A stretch of 64,000 nt of DNA from Neoceratodus forsteri. Taxonomy: Eukaryota; Chordata; Ceratodontiformes; Ceratodontidae. The position numbers and the translations under genes were made by a program. The notes under the pieces were generated by a model, which searched no databases, was not told the origin of the DNA, and saw only the letters and a program-made list of their open reading frames with translations. Of the stretch, positions 32,425 through 44,845 are shown piece after piece (position 1 is the stretch's first letter; each line of letters opens with the position of its first letter). The stretch spans positions 58,794,001-58,858,000 of the forward strand of contig JADMNL010000028.1 in NCBI GenBank assembly GCA_016271365.2, read 5' to 3'.

Positions 32425-32505
32425 TGCCAGGTAAGGCCCATTAAGCACAAGTGCCTGTTTTCAGGGGCAACCAGGGAGCACTGAGGAGCTTAAAGGAGAT
32501 GGGGA
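32425..32505. mobile_element. Short SINE fragment, same family as 50.03 kb
   Basis: The phrase 'ggcccattaagcacaagtgc' followed by 'ctgttttcaggggcaacc' and 'gggagcactgaggagctta' matches, with few changes, 50068-50124 (ggcccactaggcacaagtgc and so on). That longer copy continues into a MIR/CORE-SINE-like sequence; this copy stops after about 80 bases. Confidence 0.65.
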
Positions 32506-33059
32506 AATTATTTTTACATAGTTAATTAACCTTCCATTTTCCTTTCTATGGTAGTTATGTATTCTTATATGCTTTGATTATTTATCAAATATATCTGGCT
32601 TTGGTCTGCTTACAGGTCTACATGGAGTTCCAAGGAACGCCATCTATTTGCCGAGGGTCCAGAAACTCTGAACCCTGATGTTTCATTTCCCTGCTTTGTG
32701 CTGCAACCCTAATCGTTGTGTTTAGTTTTACTTATATTGCACCTAAATTCCTTAGGGTTTCCGCTTCCTATCTAAAAGCAGCTTCGTAGTGATGCTGTGT
32801 GTGCCAGATGTGAAGCTTGCTTTACAGGCTGTATTTGAAGCGATGGTCGTGTTGGATGTGGGGTGGGAGGGGCTGGGGGCAGGACTGCGACTAGGATTGT
32901 CCAGGGCTGTGTGAACTCTGTGCACAGTAGCATGCTTGTTTGTACATAGCCCCAGATCTGTAGCTTGCTTCAAAGCAGCACACTTGTCTGGCAGGTGTTC
33001 ACTTTTTTAATTTGTTTCAGAGAATATCGCATTGGACACAGTAAATGTATGTGCCCCCA
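32506..33059. other. Unassigned sequence
   Basis: No gene or recognised repeat core. A G-rich patch lies at 32858-32880. Confidence 0.3.
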
Positions 33060-34140
33060 TTTTCAAACAGTGTGGCGTAAACCAGGTTTGTGCCTTGCTA
33101 ACCTGGAATAGTGGTAGCTGTTGTGAACATGCCCATAGTCAAGACACATGCACCACACACCCCCCTGACAGTGCCGTCTCGCACAATTTTGTGCTGCACC
33201 TATGCAAATGAGGGATCCCTCGTGCATTTGCAGTGTAGCACAGTATTGAAAACTTTCAGAAGCGCTAAATGACCACCAGCACTGGTGCATGGTAACGTTT
33301 CTGAAACCCAATCCTTAATTGTGCACAGACCCTATCTATGCAATGTCAAGGGCTGCCAGCCCCAATCCCTGTTCACATGTTTAAAAAAAAAAAAAAAAAA
33401 AAAAAAGTTGGTAGTCAAGTGAGTGTGCACTGTCTGCTGTACACGCTCATTAACAGTTCAGTTGGTGGTTGCCCATGGTGTGAGGAGGCTGTGCCACTTA
33501 CTGGCATGGGTCCAGTTGGAGGCGGGGTCACCCCTGCCAGGGTGGGGACCACTAGACTACTGGGGTATTGTGGATGTCGCTAGAGGGGTGGAGAGACCAG
33601 TAGGGAATTCATCATGTGAAGGGGGGACCACTGGATCACCAGTGATACTAGTTTTCTAAATGGGGACAGGGGTCCGGGCTGGGGAGGACACAACCACCAA
33701 GGATCATGGGGATTTGATCAGGGGAGAGATACTGAATCACCACTTTTTTATTTATGGGGTTGGGGGAGGGACGCTGGACTACCAATGGTTTACTTCTTGG
33801 GATTGGGGGTGGGACCTGACCAGGTACACTCTGACAGCATTCACATGATCCCATAATGGGTAAGGGACCATGCATGTCATTTGGGCTAAATATCACCCAT
33901 GGGGGCCGTGGCGCTAACCAGTGTGTTGTGCTTTACGCCATGGGTTGTCTTCAGCCCCACCCTGTGCTAGTGTGCCAAATATGGCAGCCGCTTGCTGTGC
34001 ATTGTATTACCAGGGTCCAGTATTCAAACAGCGTAGGATCACGCTATCTGTATGAATATGGCACCAGAGCTAGAATACCAGTTTTTTTTTTTTTTAATGC
34101 GGCCCACCCGTTTGTGCTTGTAGCCGGATGGCTCTGAAAA
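33060..34140. repeat. Composite repeat with degenerate ~70-bp internal repeats
   Basis: The segment opens with 'ttttcaaacagtgtggcgta' and closes with 'tattcaaacagcgtagg', so its two ends share a TTCAAACAGNGT word in direct orientation. In the middle a module of the type ACCACTAGACTACTGGGG recurs with changes at about 33548, 33627, 33730 and 33773. The same module is better preserved at 44.37-44.58 kb. An A24 run lies at 33383-33406 and a T-run at 34081-34095. No protein is encoded. The class is unknown to me. Confidence 0.55.
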
Positions 34141-35139
34141 TGGCACTCTTAGAGGATGGTGGGCAGCCATGAACAACAGTGCTGTGCTCACTTCGAGATG
34201 TTGTCATGGCAACCAAGTAGACCTTGAGAGTACAGGTCTCGAGGCCTATGGTCTTCATGACAACCTCAAAGTAAACTAGACATTGTTTGTTCATCGTTCT
34301 CTTATAGTGTATGGGCAATTGTGCAACAACAGAGTTTAGAGTGAATTTTGTGGTCACCAGCAGAATAACATTTTGGTCAGTTCAAAAACTGGATGTTGGC
34401 ACTGGACGTCACTATATGTAATCAGTGGTTTGAAACTGCCGCCAGAAATGCTGTGAAGCAAAAATCTGTAAAAGCACATCAGAAGAGCAGTCCTCCTGGA
34501 TGCAGACATCAGTCATGCATCACAATTTAGAAAGGTACCTGGAAAGAAGAACATCACTGACTCGTTTTTCTCCTCGGAATTGTCCAAAGAAACTGACTAG
34601 GAGAAAAAGTGATCAGAGCCGCTGTCGGGTGAGCACAAGGCATTCCATGTTGTCCTAGTTATGACATACTCAGAATGATACCAGTACAACAACAGTTTGA
34701 TGTCTCTAGTGGGGTAAAATAATGCTAGGAATTCACTGAATTTCCTTAACAATTGTGCTCTCTCCTACGTTATGTTAAGTCTAGAATACGGTTGGGTATC
34801 TCTTTCTTCATAATTTGTTTTTATAAAACTGGATTAAAGGTCTCCCCATTCATTTAAACAAAAAAATTGAACCCAGGAAGCCAGTTTAATGAATGTAGGT
34901 GTAAAACTCTCAGGGTGTGTAATTTTTTGGGGTTTTTTTTGCCTTTTGCAGAGTGGGCAGGTAACTCCTGCCCTCCTTTGAAGTGCTGGGGGTGTGGACG
35001 TTGCCTTTCTCCCTGCTTCTCCTTCCCCCAACCCGGTCCACAAAAATCCAGAATCTGTGGCTTGTGAGGCACGCCTGCCATCATGAAGCCTGCCACCCCT
35101 AATCTTTCCTGTTTTTTCTCTCTTTTCCACCCCCCCCCC
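34141..35139. other. Unassigned sequence
   Basis: No gene is seen. A T-run at 34932-34940 could be the tail of the minus-strand SINE that starts at 35366, but the connection is not proven. Confidence 0.3.
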
Positions 35140-35366
35140 GTTGCCATTGCATGTGTATATTTCCTACAACACCCACCTTTTGTGTCCCTCCCCCATCCTG
35201 CACTACTACTCAGGATTCCAAAGGGGGGGGGAGCAGATCTCTGGATGCCTGATCCATCACGCACACACACACACACACACACACACCCCCCAACCCTTGT
35301 TTGCTCCCGAACATGGGTCGCTGTTGTGGAGTGAGGTGGCGTCCAGCGCCCCAACTCTCTGGCCCA
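35140..35366 (-). mobile_element. tRNA-headed SINE, copy d
   Basis: Read from 35366 downward, the head shows GAGAGTTGGGGCGCTGGACG, 'ccacctcactccacaacagc', then GACCCATGTTCGGGAGCAAA. These are the same ordered blocks as copies b, c and f. A CA/GT microsatellite (35262-35286) sits inside its body. The 3' limit is uncertain (35140 is a conservative guess; a T-run at 34932 may mark the true tail). Confidence 0.7.
35262..35286 (+). repeat. (CA)n microsatellite
   Basis: CA dinucleotide run of about 12 units inside SINE copy d. Confidence 0.97.
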
Positions 35367-35789
35367 GTCCACCAGTTGAGTTTTCATGAGGATTTTAAGT
35401 ACCTACTTCCTCAAATTTGTTTGAAAAGGGACTGCTTAATGGCACTGCAGAAATGCTGCATCTGTGATCCAGGTTTGGCTAGAGATGTGGAGGTTTTTTT
35501 TTTTTTTTTCTTCTTCAGTTGACTGGTTGGATCTGCCATATAGCAGCAGTTCTAGCTGGATGGGAGGCGCTGCAACCTCAGTTACTATAGCTGCCCCTGC
35601 GCTGGGCCAAGGGAGCTTGCCTCCTCCACAGGACATTGCTACGTGTGACTATAGGATTGCTAATGGTGCTATTACTAGGCATCTAGGAAGGAGGTGGGGA
35701 ACAAAACATGGCTAGGGAAAAAAAAAAAAAACTGACAGTGGCTTGATCTAATCAACTGCAGCTATCCCGGGCTATAAAATGTACTGGAA
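35367..35789. other. Unassigned sequence
   Basis: Contains a T-run at 35495-35509 and an A-run at 35718-35731; no gene or repeat core recognised. Confidence 0.3.
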
Positions 35790-38255
35790 ACATCAGGGTT
35801 GGGAGAGGGGGTGGGGTAGCACTCTGAGGGACAAGGGATCAGATGCATGTGTGATGAGAGGGAGACTGAGGCACTATGGATGCAGCTTCTGGACTCCAAG
35901 GCTAGAAAGCTGGGAGTGGTCTACAGACCCTCGTCCCAATCAGTGGAACTGGGCAGGAGTTAGTGGAGCAAGTGAGGGTGTGGTGAATGGGGGGATTTCA
36001 GTCTGCTGGGAGTAGATTGGAGCACCCATGCCACTTCCAGGGCGCAAGTGCTCCTGCATGTGATCCAGGATAGCAGCTTGCCACAGCTGGTCCATAGACC
36101 AACACAACAAGCTAACTTGCTGGACTTGGTGCTGTCCAATGGGGAGGCAGCAAAGGGGAAATAAGGGTGGAAGACCCACTAGCTCGTAGTGACCACCGAA
36201 CAGTGTGGTTCATACACGATTTGGTCAAGAGTCTGAAGGTGCAGTAACAGGTGGAGGTTAGGAGTGCAGACTTTGGGAGAATGAGAGAAATACTGCAAGG
36301 GAGACTTCAGGGTATTAGGCCAGAGATGGATGCACAGCGAAAATGGGGAAATTATTAAAACTGTTCTAACAGAAGCTACAGAAACTTGCACTAGGACTAA
36401 GAGCAAGACGTACAGAGCCAGGAAACCATGCTGGCAGAACAGAGAAGTGTTGGAGGGGATAAAGGTGCAGAGAGCTGCATACTAGAAGTTCAGAAGGACG
36501 AGGACAGGGTGGCTTATGTGAGTTGGGCCAAGGAGGTGACTGAGTGAGAGTAGCCAAGGACTCCAGGGAGTTGAGGTTGGCACAGGGCATCGCGGGAGGG
36601 GAGAAGGACTTTGTAGATATGTTTGGGGGGGGGAGAGTGCAGAGACCACATGAAGATAAAGTGGGGAAGGGGAGTGGGTGGAAAAGGGAGAGGAACAGGC
36701 AGAAGTACCAACTAATAAATACTGTTCTGTTTTCACAATGGAGAAGGACGATCCACTACTTCCGTGGGAGGAGAGGAGATGATGGAATGATTAAGGGGGG
36801 AGTAGAGTACTAGAGGGTCTGAGGGCATTAAGCGTGGATAAGGCACCAGGTCCTAATGGCATCCACCCAGTGTGCTGAGGGAGATGGCAGAGGTGTTGGC
36901 TGAGCTGCTAGCAGACCTGTTCACCTCCCTGGACATGGGATGATGCCTCAGAACTGGAAGGTGGCCCATGTGGTACCCATACAAATGGCCCTGGGGATGG
37001 GCCAGGAAATTATCGGTCTCACTTCCATAGTGGGTAAACTTATGGAGAATATGCTGAAGGAGGGGCTGGTGTCATTCTTGGAGTGTGATGGGCGGCAGCA
37101 TGGGTGCATCTCATCGGACCTATCTAATAGAATATTACAACTGGCTAATGAGCTGGATATGGTCCTGCTGTAGATGTCCTTTACTTAGACTTCAGCAAGG
37201 CCTTTGATTCAGTGCCTCATGGAAAGCTGGTGGGGGGAGTTGATTGCTGCGGGGGTGGGCACAAAGCTGACAAACTGGTTAAGGAACTGGCTGCAATTGG
37301 TGGTAGTGGGGGCTCTTGATACTTAGACTGGTGACGAGTGGTGTGCCACTGGACCTGGTGCTATTTGGACTCTTTTTTTTGTTTCTGGTATTGCACATGG
37401 AGTTGGGAGTGGGGTTAGACTTTGTTGCAGATAATACCAAAATGGGGGCAATGGTGGATGAAGAGGATGGATGGGAACAACTACTAGGGGACCTGACCAA
37501 ATGAAGTATGGTCAGAGAAGTGGCAGCTGGAATTAAATGTGAAAATGTGCAAGGTTATGCACTTTGGGGCAAAGACCTAAGCAGGGACTATTGGTGGTGG
37601 GGGGGTGAGGCTGGGGGTCACGGAGGAAGAGAAGGACCTAGGGGTGTTGGGAACTGAGCATGAAAGGCTGTGCCCAATGCAGGAAAGCAGCAGCTAAGGT
37701 GAACAGGATACTGGGCTGCATCACAAGGGGGTTTCTTGTTCAGGCATAGGGAGGTGATCCTGCCACTCTACAGATCTTCGGTCAGGCCACACTTGGAGTA
37801 CTGGCAGCGGCCATAGCTGAAGAGGGATATTAATTTACTGGAAGGTGTGCAACGGAGGGCAACAAAAATGTTACAGGGGATGGAAGGCAAGGACATGCTA
37901 ACTATGTACACGCCGGAGGAGGGATATGATTGAAACACTAAAGTATTTGATGAGGATAAACAAAGCTATGTTTGTGTTTTAAGGAAGGGTGGGGACATGG
38001 GGCACAGACAAATGGGAGAGTGGAAGATTTAGGAGGGAGATGAGTCACTACTTCACGGACAGGGTGATGTCTAAATGGAATGCTCTACCAGAGTGGGTGG
38101 TATTTAAGATAATAGGAAGTTTTAAAGAAGGCATGAGGGAGGCTCTGGGTGGAGGGGGCTGAGGCTGTCATGGGAATGACAGATGGGGAGAGGGTTGGGG
38201 CAGCTGCACACTCGGGCAGACAGTGATAGACTGGGCGGCCTGTTTCTGCTGGCAG
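35790..38255 (+). mobile_element. CR1 LINE copy I (plus, strongly decayed)
   Basis: The order of CR1 landmarks is kept but broken by many stops and frameshifts. An endonuclease C-terminal region lies at about 35870-36240. 'Ataaggcaccaggtcctaat' (DKAPGPNG) lies at 36838-36857, then MPQNWKVAHVVPIQ, a GLTSIVGKLMENMLKEGL block, 'gtcctttacttagacttcag' (VLYLDFS) at 37175-37194, FDSVPHGKL, VADNTKMGA (FADD changed to VADN), 'gtgatcctgccactctacag' and the RRATKM region. The 3' end lies near 38255. It belongs to a third CR1 subtype and looks older than copies B, F, G and J. Confidence 0.82.
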
Positions 38256-39344
38256 TTTCTTGTGTAGGTATGCCACCAATTGGGCAGGCTCCAGATATTG
38301 AATAGTGCAGTGCAGTCAATAGAATTTTACACCAATGGATGCCACTAGAAATTCAAGCTTCATGGTACTCAACAGATGAAGATATAAACATTAGCTTTCA
38401 ATACAGAAATTTTCTCTCCTGCAGGAATATTGTGGAGAGAGTGGCTTTACCCTCCACTACAAGAAGCCCTAGGTGATGAGAGGAATTTGTGCCTATATTG
38501 GCTTCAGTATTCAGAATTGCACTTGGCAGTGGTGTATGTGTTGGCACAGCGCAACTGTGTTGTGCCGGTGAAACCCAGGGATATATTCAAAGAGATCAGC
38601 AATGGTGTATCTTCTCTGAATATATTGGGTATCTTGTGATCGCAACTCGATGTTCGGCGCATCCCCAGAAAGAACTGGAAGGGACAGGATCAGTTGTGTT
38701 CCAGGACAGTAGCTGCTGCTGTTGTTTTCACAGGGTTCTTGTGGATTTTACTTGGTAGGTTGGTTCTTTTCTTTCTTACTTCTAAGGGGCTAGCAGGGTA
38801 TTGTTTGGGGTGCTGCTGGATGTTTGTAAACTGATTTGGTGGCTGTAAGGGGGGCTCATTTTGTGGAGGTTTCACTGTGTAACAGGCTGCACTGGTAGAG
38901 GCCTATTTCTTCTGATTTAAAACCTATTTGGTGGGATTTGCTTGGGCCTGGTTCTTTGGCTGTTGGGCTTGAAGGGGAGACACAGGGCTGATACACTCTC
39001 TCTCGAGTCAGGTGTCTGCCCAACACCCGCCCTCCCCCACTCCTCCCTCCCCAGAAGTCTGCAAATTTATAGGGGAACACCTGCCCTGCAATTGGAGGAA
39101 AAGGCTGCAGGTGCAGCTCATGTAGTTCTAGCTACTGGGGTAGGATTTAAAGGCTGGGAGAGAGGCGTTCGGAGTTGTTCATTTCCTTATAAGTTTAATT
39201 GTTGTACTGCACCTAGTAACAGGGTTACTGGTGTACAGTGGGACTGTCTGTAAGATTAGTGGGTGACCTGATTAGGCAGTAGGGTATCATGGACTAGGGG
39301 AAACCTGGTGGCTCACCCAGAAACCTATTTGGAAGGGGATGGAA
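38256..39344. other. Unassigned sequence between two CR1 copies
   Basis: No protein homology is recognised; frames up to about 100 codons have no motif. The part after about 39150 may already be the 5' UTR of the following CR1 (copy J), because full-length CR1 has a GC-rich leader and this stretch is G-rich. Confidence 0.3.
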
Positions 39345-42300
39345 CCACACATCATTAGGGCTGGCATCTTTGGAGGGTGGTGGGGTGCACAGGTGTGGAG
39401 CAGCCATGATACTGGACTGGGCTTGGAAGTTCGGTGGTTGCCCAGTGTGCTACCAGCTAGCACAGCTTAGGGAGGAGGTTGCGGGATTAGGAGAAGCTGG
39501 GGGAAGGGGTGGGAACTCTCCCACAGGGTTGCACCAAGCAGGGGGTGGGGCATAGGGAAAGGAGTGCAGGAGAATACTCAGGGGTCACATAGGGAACCTG
39601 GCAGAGGGGGTGCAAAAGGACACTACCAAGGAAGCAGGCAGGTAACTGGGGGCCCTCACAAAGGGGGGACGGAGGGACAACATTCTCAGGGAAGTAGGCA
39701 GATGGCCAGGGCTGGACAGAAGGAAGCAAGGCGGGGAGGTGGATCAGACCTTACACTCAGTAACCGCTTCAATTCTCTTCTGCTCAAGGATGAGGGGGGT
39801 GATGTAGCCATGACAGGGGTAGCTAGAGATGGAAAGGGAGTGGGAATGGGAGGCAGGGGCCAGATAGCAGGAAGAACAGGGGGGACCTGGAATGCAGGAG
39901 AATGGGGGGAGCAGTGAATCGGAGCAGGGGGAAGAGGGAGGAAAGTGCAAGGAGAAGGACCAGTTGGGAGGAAAGGTAAAGGAGAAGGACCAGAAGTACA
40001 AGGAGGATTCAGTAAAGGGAGCTGAGGGTTTAGGCCAGGGGAGCACGACTAGAAAGGAGGAACTAAATGGAGACAGGAAGGAAGGGAGGATGAGCCAGGC
40101 TAGTTTAGCAGATGGGGGAGAAGGACCAGTTGTGAGCAGTGAGGGGGGAATTAGCAAGGAACAGAAGGATACTCAGGAGGAGGAGAGGCATAGGATTGGA
40201 GGGAGGGGTGGCCATGGTAAGGAGGGGTGGTATGTGGCACCCAGAAAGGGGGAGGAACACGGAGCCAGCTGGGTGGAGGGGCCTGTAGAAAGGATGAGGG
40301 ACATGGAAGGGGGGGAATGGAGGAAAAGGAGTGGTCAGAGTGCTCCTGCTGGGGGATTCTATGATCAGGGGTATCAAAGGGGATAGGGAGGGAGAAGCCT
40401 GGCCAATTAGAACAAGATGCTTCCCTGGACTAACGGTGCACAGGGCTAAGCACGAGGTATATCAGCTGGCAAAGGATTGGGGGTTCCCCAGACATACTGG
40501 TCCACCTGGGTACAAATGACATTGAGGGAAATAGCGAGCTAGAGATACAGGCAAGATTCAGGGAGCTCGCCAGGGTCTGTCATGACATAGGATGCACAGT
40601 TTCCTTCTCAGAAATCCTGCCAGTGCCAAGGGCTAGTGGGGAACACAAAAGGAAAATTAGGGAGATACACCACCCCCTGAGCCACTGGTTTGAGGCCAGA
40701 GGGTATGGGTTGATGGGGGATTGTGGGGAGACCTGGGAGGATAAGGAGCTGTATGCTAGAGATAGACTACATCTCAATTTGGAGGGGAAGGGAATTCTTA
40801 AGTTGAAAATAGAGGGGTTCATTGGTGAAAAGTGGGGTTTAAACTTGTGAAGGGGGGTGGGATGGGAGAAAAGGCTGTCAAGGGGGTGCCGATAAAGGAG
40901 GGACTTTGTCTCCACCCCCCTGGGGACCAGGAGGATTGCAGAAAAGGCCAACTGGCAAAGTGCAGACCAGAGGAAAACAGAATCCCCATGGGAACACAAG
41001 CAGGGGAAATGGAACTATAGGGAAAGGGTGGAAGGTAGTCCTGCTAAATGCCAGGAGCTTGGGCAATAAAATGCCTGAGCTTCAGGCGATGCTAACTGAG
41101 GGAGCAGTGGATGTGGCAGCGGTCACTGAGACTTGGGCCACTGCAAGACATGACTGGGACCTGAACCTGGAGGGATACACTATGTTCAGGAAGGACAGGG
41201 GGGAGGGAGGAGGGGTAGTAATGATAGTCAAAACTGCATTGGCATAGGGGAGTAGAGGGAGGCGGAGGGAACAAGTGGAGGCGATTGGGTCACCTTGATA
41301 ACAAGGGGAGAGGGTAAAAATAGGAGTGGTGTATAGACCCCTGCCCTGGGCGGAGGAGCTGGAGGACAGTCTGGTGGCAGATGTTAGAGACACTGCAGAC
41401 TGGGCAGAGGAACGGTGGTGGTGTTGGGGACTTAAACATGCCAGAAACAGACTGGGAGACTATGACATCCTCTGTGACCAGGGAACAGAGGTTGTTGGAT
41501 GTCTTCAAGACGCTGCCCTAACTCAGCAGGTGAGGGAACCACCAGGGAGGCACGGGTACTGGATGTGGTCTTGGCAGACAGTGACCAGATTGGGGGCCTG
41601 GAGGTAAGGGACCCATTGGCGGGGAGTGACCATGCCACGGTCTGGTTCTGCCTGGACCTAGGAGGGGTAGAAGGCTGCACAAAGACGGAAGTAACCAACT
41701 TCAGGGGGGCGGATTTTAAGGAAATGGGAAGGATCCTTAAGGAGCATTTGGATGGGATTGGGTCAGACATGGACGCTGATGGTGGGAAATCATCAGGAGA
41801 GGGGTGCAGGATGCTACCAGCACCTGTGCAAGAGTAAGACGAAAATGCGGTAGGGCCCAAAAACCCTGTTGGTGACCAGGGAGGTCCAGGAGGTGAGCGG
41901 GGAAAGAAAGCAGCCTATAAGCAATTCAAGTGCTCAAGGAGTGAAAGGGATCGGAGGGGAGTACGAGCTGATGGCTAGAAGGGCCACTAGAGTGGTGAGG
42001 GCGGCTAAGGCAAGGAAGGAGCAGAACCTGGCCAGGAAATTGGGAGAGGAACAAGGGTTCTTTAGATACATTGGGGAAAACGAAGGGTGAAGGGCAGATT
42101 AGCAGGATTAAAACAGGGAGAGATGGGCACAAGACCAGGGGAGCAGGCTGAGGTACTAAATGAGTACTTCACCTCAGTTTTCACTAGGGAAAATGGGGTG
42201 CTGCATCATACATGGAGGAGACAGAGATACTGAGGAGGGGGACCCTACCGATCGGCAGGTCTGGGGAGAGGGGAGGCATCACTGGCAGGTGGGGGAGGGC

Positions 42301-43940
42301 TAAGCAGGGAGAAGGGTACCGAAGTGGAAATCACAGCAGAGAGAGTGAGGGAAGCCCTCAGCTCCCTTAAGACGGAGAAAGCACTGGGCCGGATAAATTA
42401 CATCCCAGAGTGCTGAAGGAACTTGCAGATGTCCTGGCAAAACCCTGGCAGAGCTTTTCACCATCTCTCTGAGGACAGGGTGGGTGCCCCAAGACTGGAA
42501 GGTGGCACATATAGTGCCTATCCACAAGGGGATCAAGGGAGGTGGCAGGGAACTACAGGCCTGTCAGCCTGACCTCGGTGGTGGGCAAGGTGATGGAGGG
42601 CATTGTCAAGGAGAGGCTAGGGGGGGACCTGGATAAGTCAGGGTGCCTGGACCATAGACAGCATGGATTCATCCCGGGGAAATCGTGTCAGACAAACCTG
42701 GTGGAGTTCTATGACTGGGTGACAAGTGCCTTGGACCTGGGTAGACCAGTGGATGTCCTCTTTCTAGACTTCAGCAAGGCATTTGACTCTGTTCCTCACG
42801 TGGGCCTGTTGGATAAGCTGGGAGAAATGGGGGTGGGGAACCAGATGATCAGATGGATAGGCAATTGGCTCCAGGACCGGACCCAGAGGGTCGTAGTTGG
42901 ATAGTCTCATCCCCAAGGAGGGTCATTAGTGGGGTCCCACAGGGATCAGTCCTTGGGCCCCTTCTGTTCAACGCCTATGTTTCTGACATAAGGACAGGAA
43001 TCAGGAGTGAGATGAGTCTTGCAGATGACTCGAAACTGGGGGCGTGGTGGATGGGGAGGAGGGGGGGTGGCCCTACAGGGGACCTGGAGGCTCTGGAAAG
43101 ATGGTCTAGAAAGTGGAAGCTGAGGTTCAATGCAAGGTACTCCACCTGGGGGCCAGAAACCCAGGTCAAGTGTATACCCTGGGGGGGGGGTGCTACAAGT
43201 CTCGATGGCTGAGAGGGACCTGGGGGTGGTGGTGGATGTCAAGATGAACAACTCTGAGACTTGTAGGAGGGCAGCAGGATGCTGGGATGCATCGCTAGGG
43301 GGATCACCTCCAGAAGGAGGGAAGTGATACTCCCTCTGTATAACTGCTTGGTGAGGCCGCACCTTGAGTACTGCGTGCAGTTTTGGAGGCCACACTTAAA
43401 GACGGACATTAACCTCCTGGAGAGGGTCCAGAGGAGGGCAACCAAAATGATTTGGGGCTTGGGGGACAGGACCTATGAGGAGAGGCTCGAAGAGCTAAAT
43501 ATGTACACATTGGAAGAGAGAAGGTACGGGGACATGATAGAGGTCTTTAGGTACATGAAGAGGAGTAAATAGGGAGGAATAGTCGGGTGCTGAAGGAAGG
43601 AGGAAGGGGCCACTAGAGGGCATGGCTGGAGGGGGGAAGATTCAGGGGAGAAAGGAGGAGGTGCTACTTCACTGAGAGGGTGGTGGAGCCATGGAATGCA
43701 CTGCCTAGGGGCCTGGTGGAGGCAGAGACAGTGGAGGGGTTCAAGAGGGGGTGGGACAGGTACAGAGGAAGGGTTCTGGAAGCAAAATCCAATGCAGCAA
43801 GAATATCCGGAACTGGGAAGGGAGAAGCCAGAGAAGGTGAGGGGGACAGCAAGGTCAGCACCCAGGTTGGGGACTGACCAAACGAGCAGACACGAAAGAC
43901 CGTTCGGCCTATTCTGCTGACATTTTAGTATGTTAGTATA
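39345..43940 (+). mobile_element. CR1 LINE copy J (plus, near full length with ORF1 and ORF2)
   Basis: The plus-strand element of about 4.6 kb carries remnants of both reading frames. ORF1 remnants are at 39369-40850 and ORF2 runs from about 41030. Endonuclease landmarks are VVLLNARSLGNKMPELQAML, VAAVTETW, LEGYTMFRKDRGEGGGV, GVVYRPLPWAEELE and DHATVWF. RT landmarks are GWVPQDWKVAHIVPIHK, NYRPVSLTSVVGKVMEG, VDVLFLDFSKAFDSVPH, SGVPQGSVLGPLLFNAYVSDI and SLADDSKLGA (the aromatic residue before ADD is deleted). C-terminal landmarks are [28 protein letters not shown] and [16 protein letters not shown]. The tail is TTTTAGTATGTTAGTAT. Frameshifts near 40490, 41520, 42530, 42900 and 43130 inactivate it. 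Confidence 0.94.
40331..40850 (+). pseudogene. CR1 ORF1 SGNH-esterase domain, frameshifted (copy J)
   Basis: The SGNH/GDSL-type esterase domain described for CR1 ORF1 proteins is visible in two frames. The first carries RVLLLGDSMIRGIKG (block I, nucleophile Ser of GDS) up to about 40490. The second, read after the frame change, gives DILVHLGTNDIEGN (block III, GTND) near 40495-40530. Then come TVSFSEILPVPRA, ARGYGLMGDCGETWED, and RDRLHLNLEGKG (block V, Asp-x-x-His) at 40763. All catalytic residues are still encoded, but one frameshift separates block I from the rest. Confidence 0.8.
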
Positions 43941-44024
43941 GGGCTGAATACCAGGAATGGGAACTGTGCCAGTGCAACAGTTATGCTGTGTGCAGATTCC
44001 TGATATTTAGCAGGTAGTATGCAT

Positions 44025-44360
44025 ATGGAGCACCCCTGCCCACATAGGCCCCCCCCCTCCCAAATCATTGGTGGGTAGCAGCAACCCATCTGCATACCTC
44101 TGCTGCTGCCTGCTGAATACAGTATTGGCTGTAAGCGGACCAATGGGCCTGCAGGGCATACTGTACTAGACCATCACAGATAGGTGAATGATTGACTTCA
44201 TTCACATACTTATGACCATCTAGTACAGTATGCCCTGCAAGCCCAGGACCTATGGGCTTACACCTGATACTGTATGCTGTCATTCGGCAGGCAGCTGCAG
44301 AGGTATGCAGGCGCTGTTGCTGCTCACAATGATGGGGGGGCTCGTGGGCAGGGGTCCCAG
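44025..44360. repeat. Long imperfect palindrome (~140-bp arms)
   Basis: GCAGGGCATACTGTACTAGA at 44151-44170 is matched exactly by its reverse complement at 44219-44238, with a loop of 48 bases. Outward the complementarity continues with interruptions. Left 'gaatacagtattggctgtaagc' pairs with right 'cttacacctgatactgtatgc'; left 'gcagcaaccc-tctgcatacctctgc' pairs with right 'gcagaggtatgcaggcgctgttgctgc'; left 'cccctgcccac' pairs with right 'gtgggcagggg' at 44344-44354. The whole hairpin is about 335 bp. No coding potential and no transposase were found. It adjoins the internally repetitive segment that follows. Confidence 0.85.
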
Positions 44361-44845
44361 CAGGTGGAGGGTCCCACTGGATCACTAGGGAATATGTCGC
44401 AGCTTGTTTTATGGTGATTGGACTATGGGGAGGAAGGAAGGTGCCACTAGCCTACCAGGGAATGCTGTGGGAAGTATTATACCGGCGATCGCAGCTACAG
44501 GAGGCGTGGGGTACCACTAGACTACCAGGATTAATTCTACAGGTATAGCATGGGGATCAGGGCTATGGGGAGGACCACTAGGGATGTCATGGGTGCTTTT
44601 GCACGGTGTGCTGTGTTGTGCCTTGCAGTACAGCAGTTCGCCTGTGGGTGGCCACCATTTGAGCCAATTTCCCTCCTCTTCCCCCCCCCCCCCAAGTTCA
44701 ACTTTGCCGAGGGGTTATGCAGCGCATCCCAGGGTTGTGGCAGCACATGTGCTGCAGATCCCGGGCTGAATATCTGGATGTGACAATTATGTGTGGGCAC
44801 ATCCCCTGGAGATGTGCGGCATACATTATCTTTACACCCCGGTGC
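44361..44845. repeat. Degenerate tandem module (ACCACTAGACTACCAGG type)
   Basis: Related modules lie at 44373 (CCACTGGATCACTAGGG), 44443 (CCACTAGCCTACCAGGG), 44513 (CCACTAGACTACCAGGA) and 44573 (CCACTAGGGATG), about 60-70 bases apart. Each is preceded by a G-rich stretch containing 'atggggagg' or 'gtgggg'. The same module occurs at 33.5-33.8 kb. A C-run at 44682-44693 follows. This looks like the body of an unknown non-autonomous element, of which the palindrome at 44025 is one end. Confidence 0.6.

Noticed and set aside
39744..40157. 137-codon minus-strand frame in CR1 copy J
   Set aside because: Its Ser/Pro/Phe-rich product is the complement of the purine-rich CR1 ORF1 leader; no independent support.
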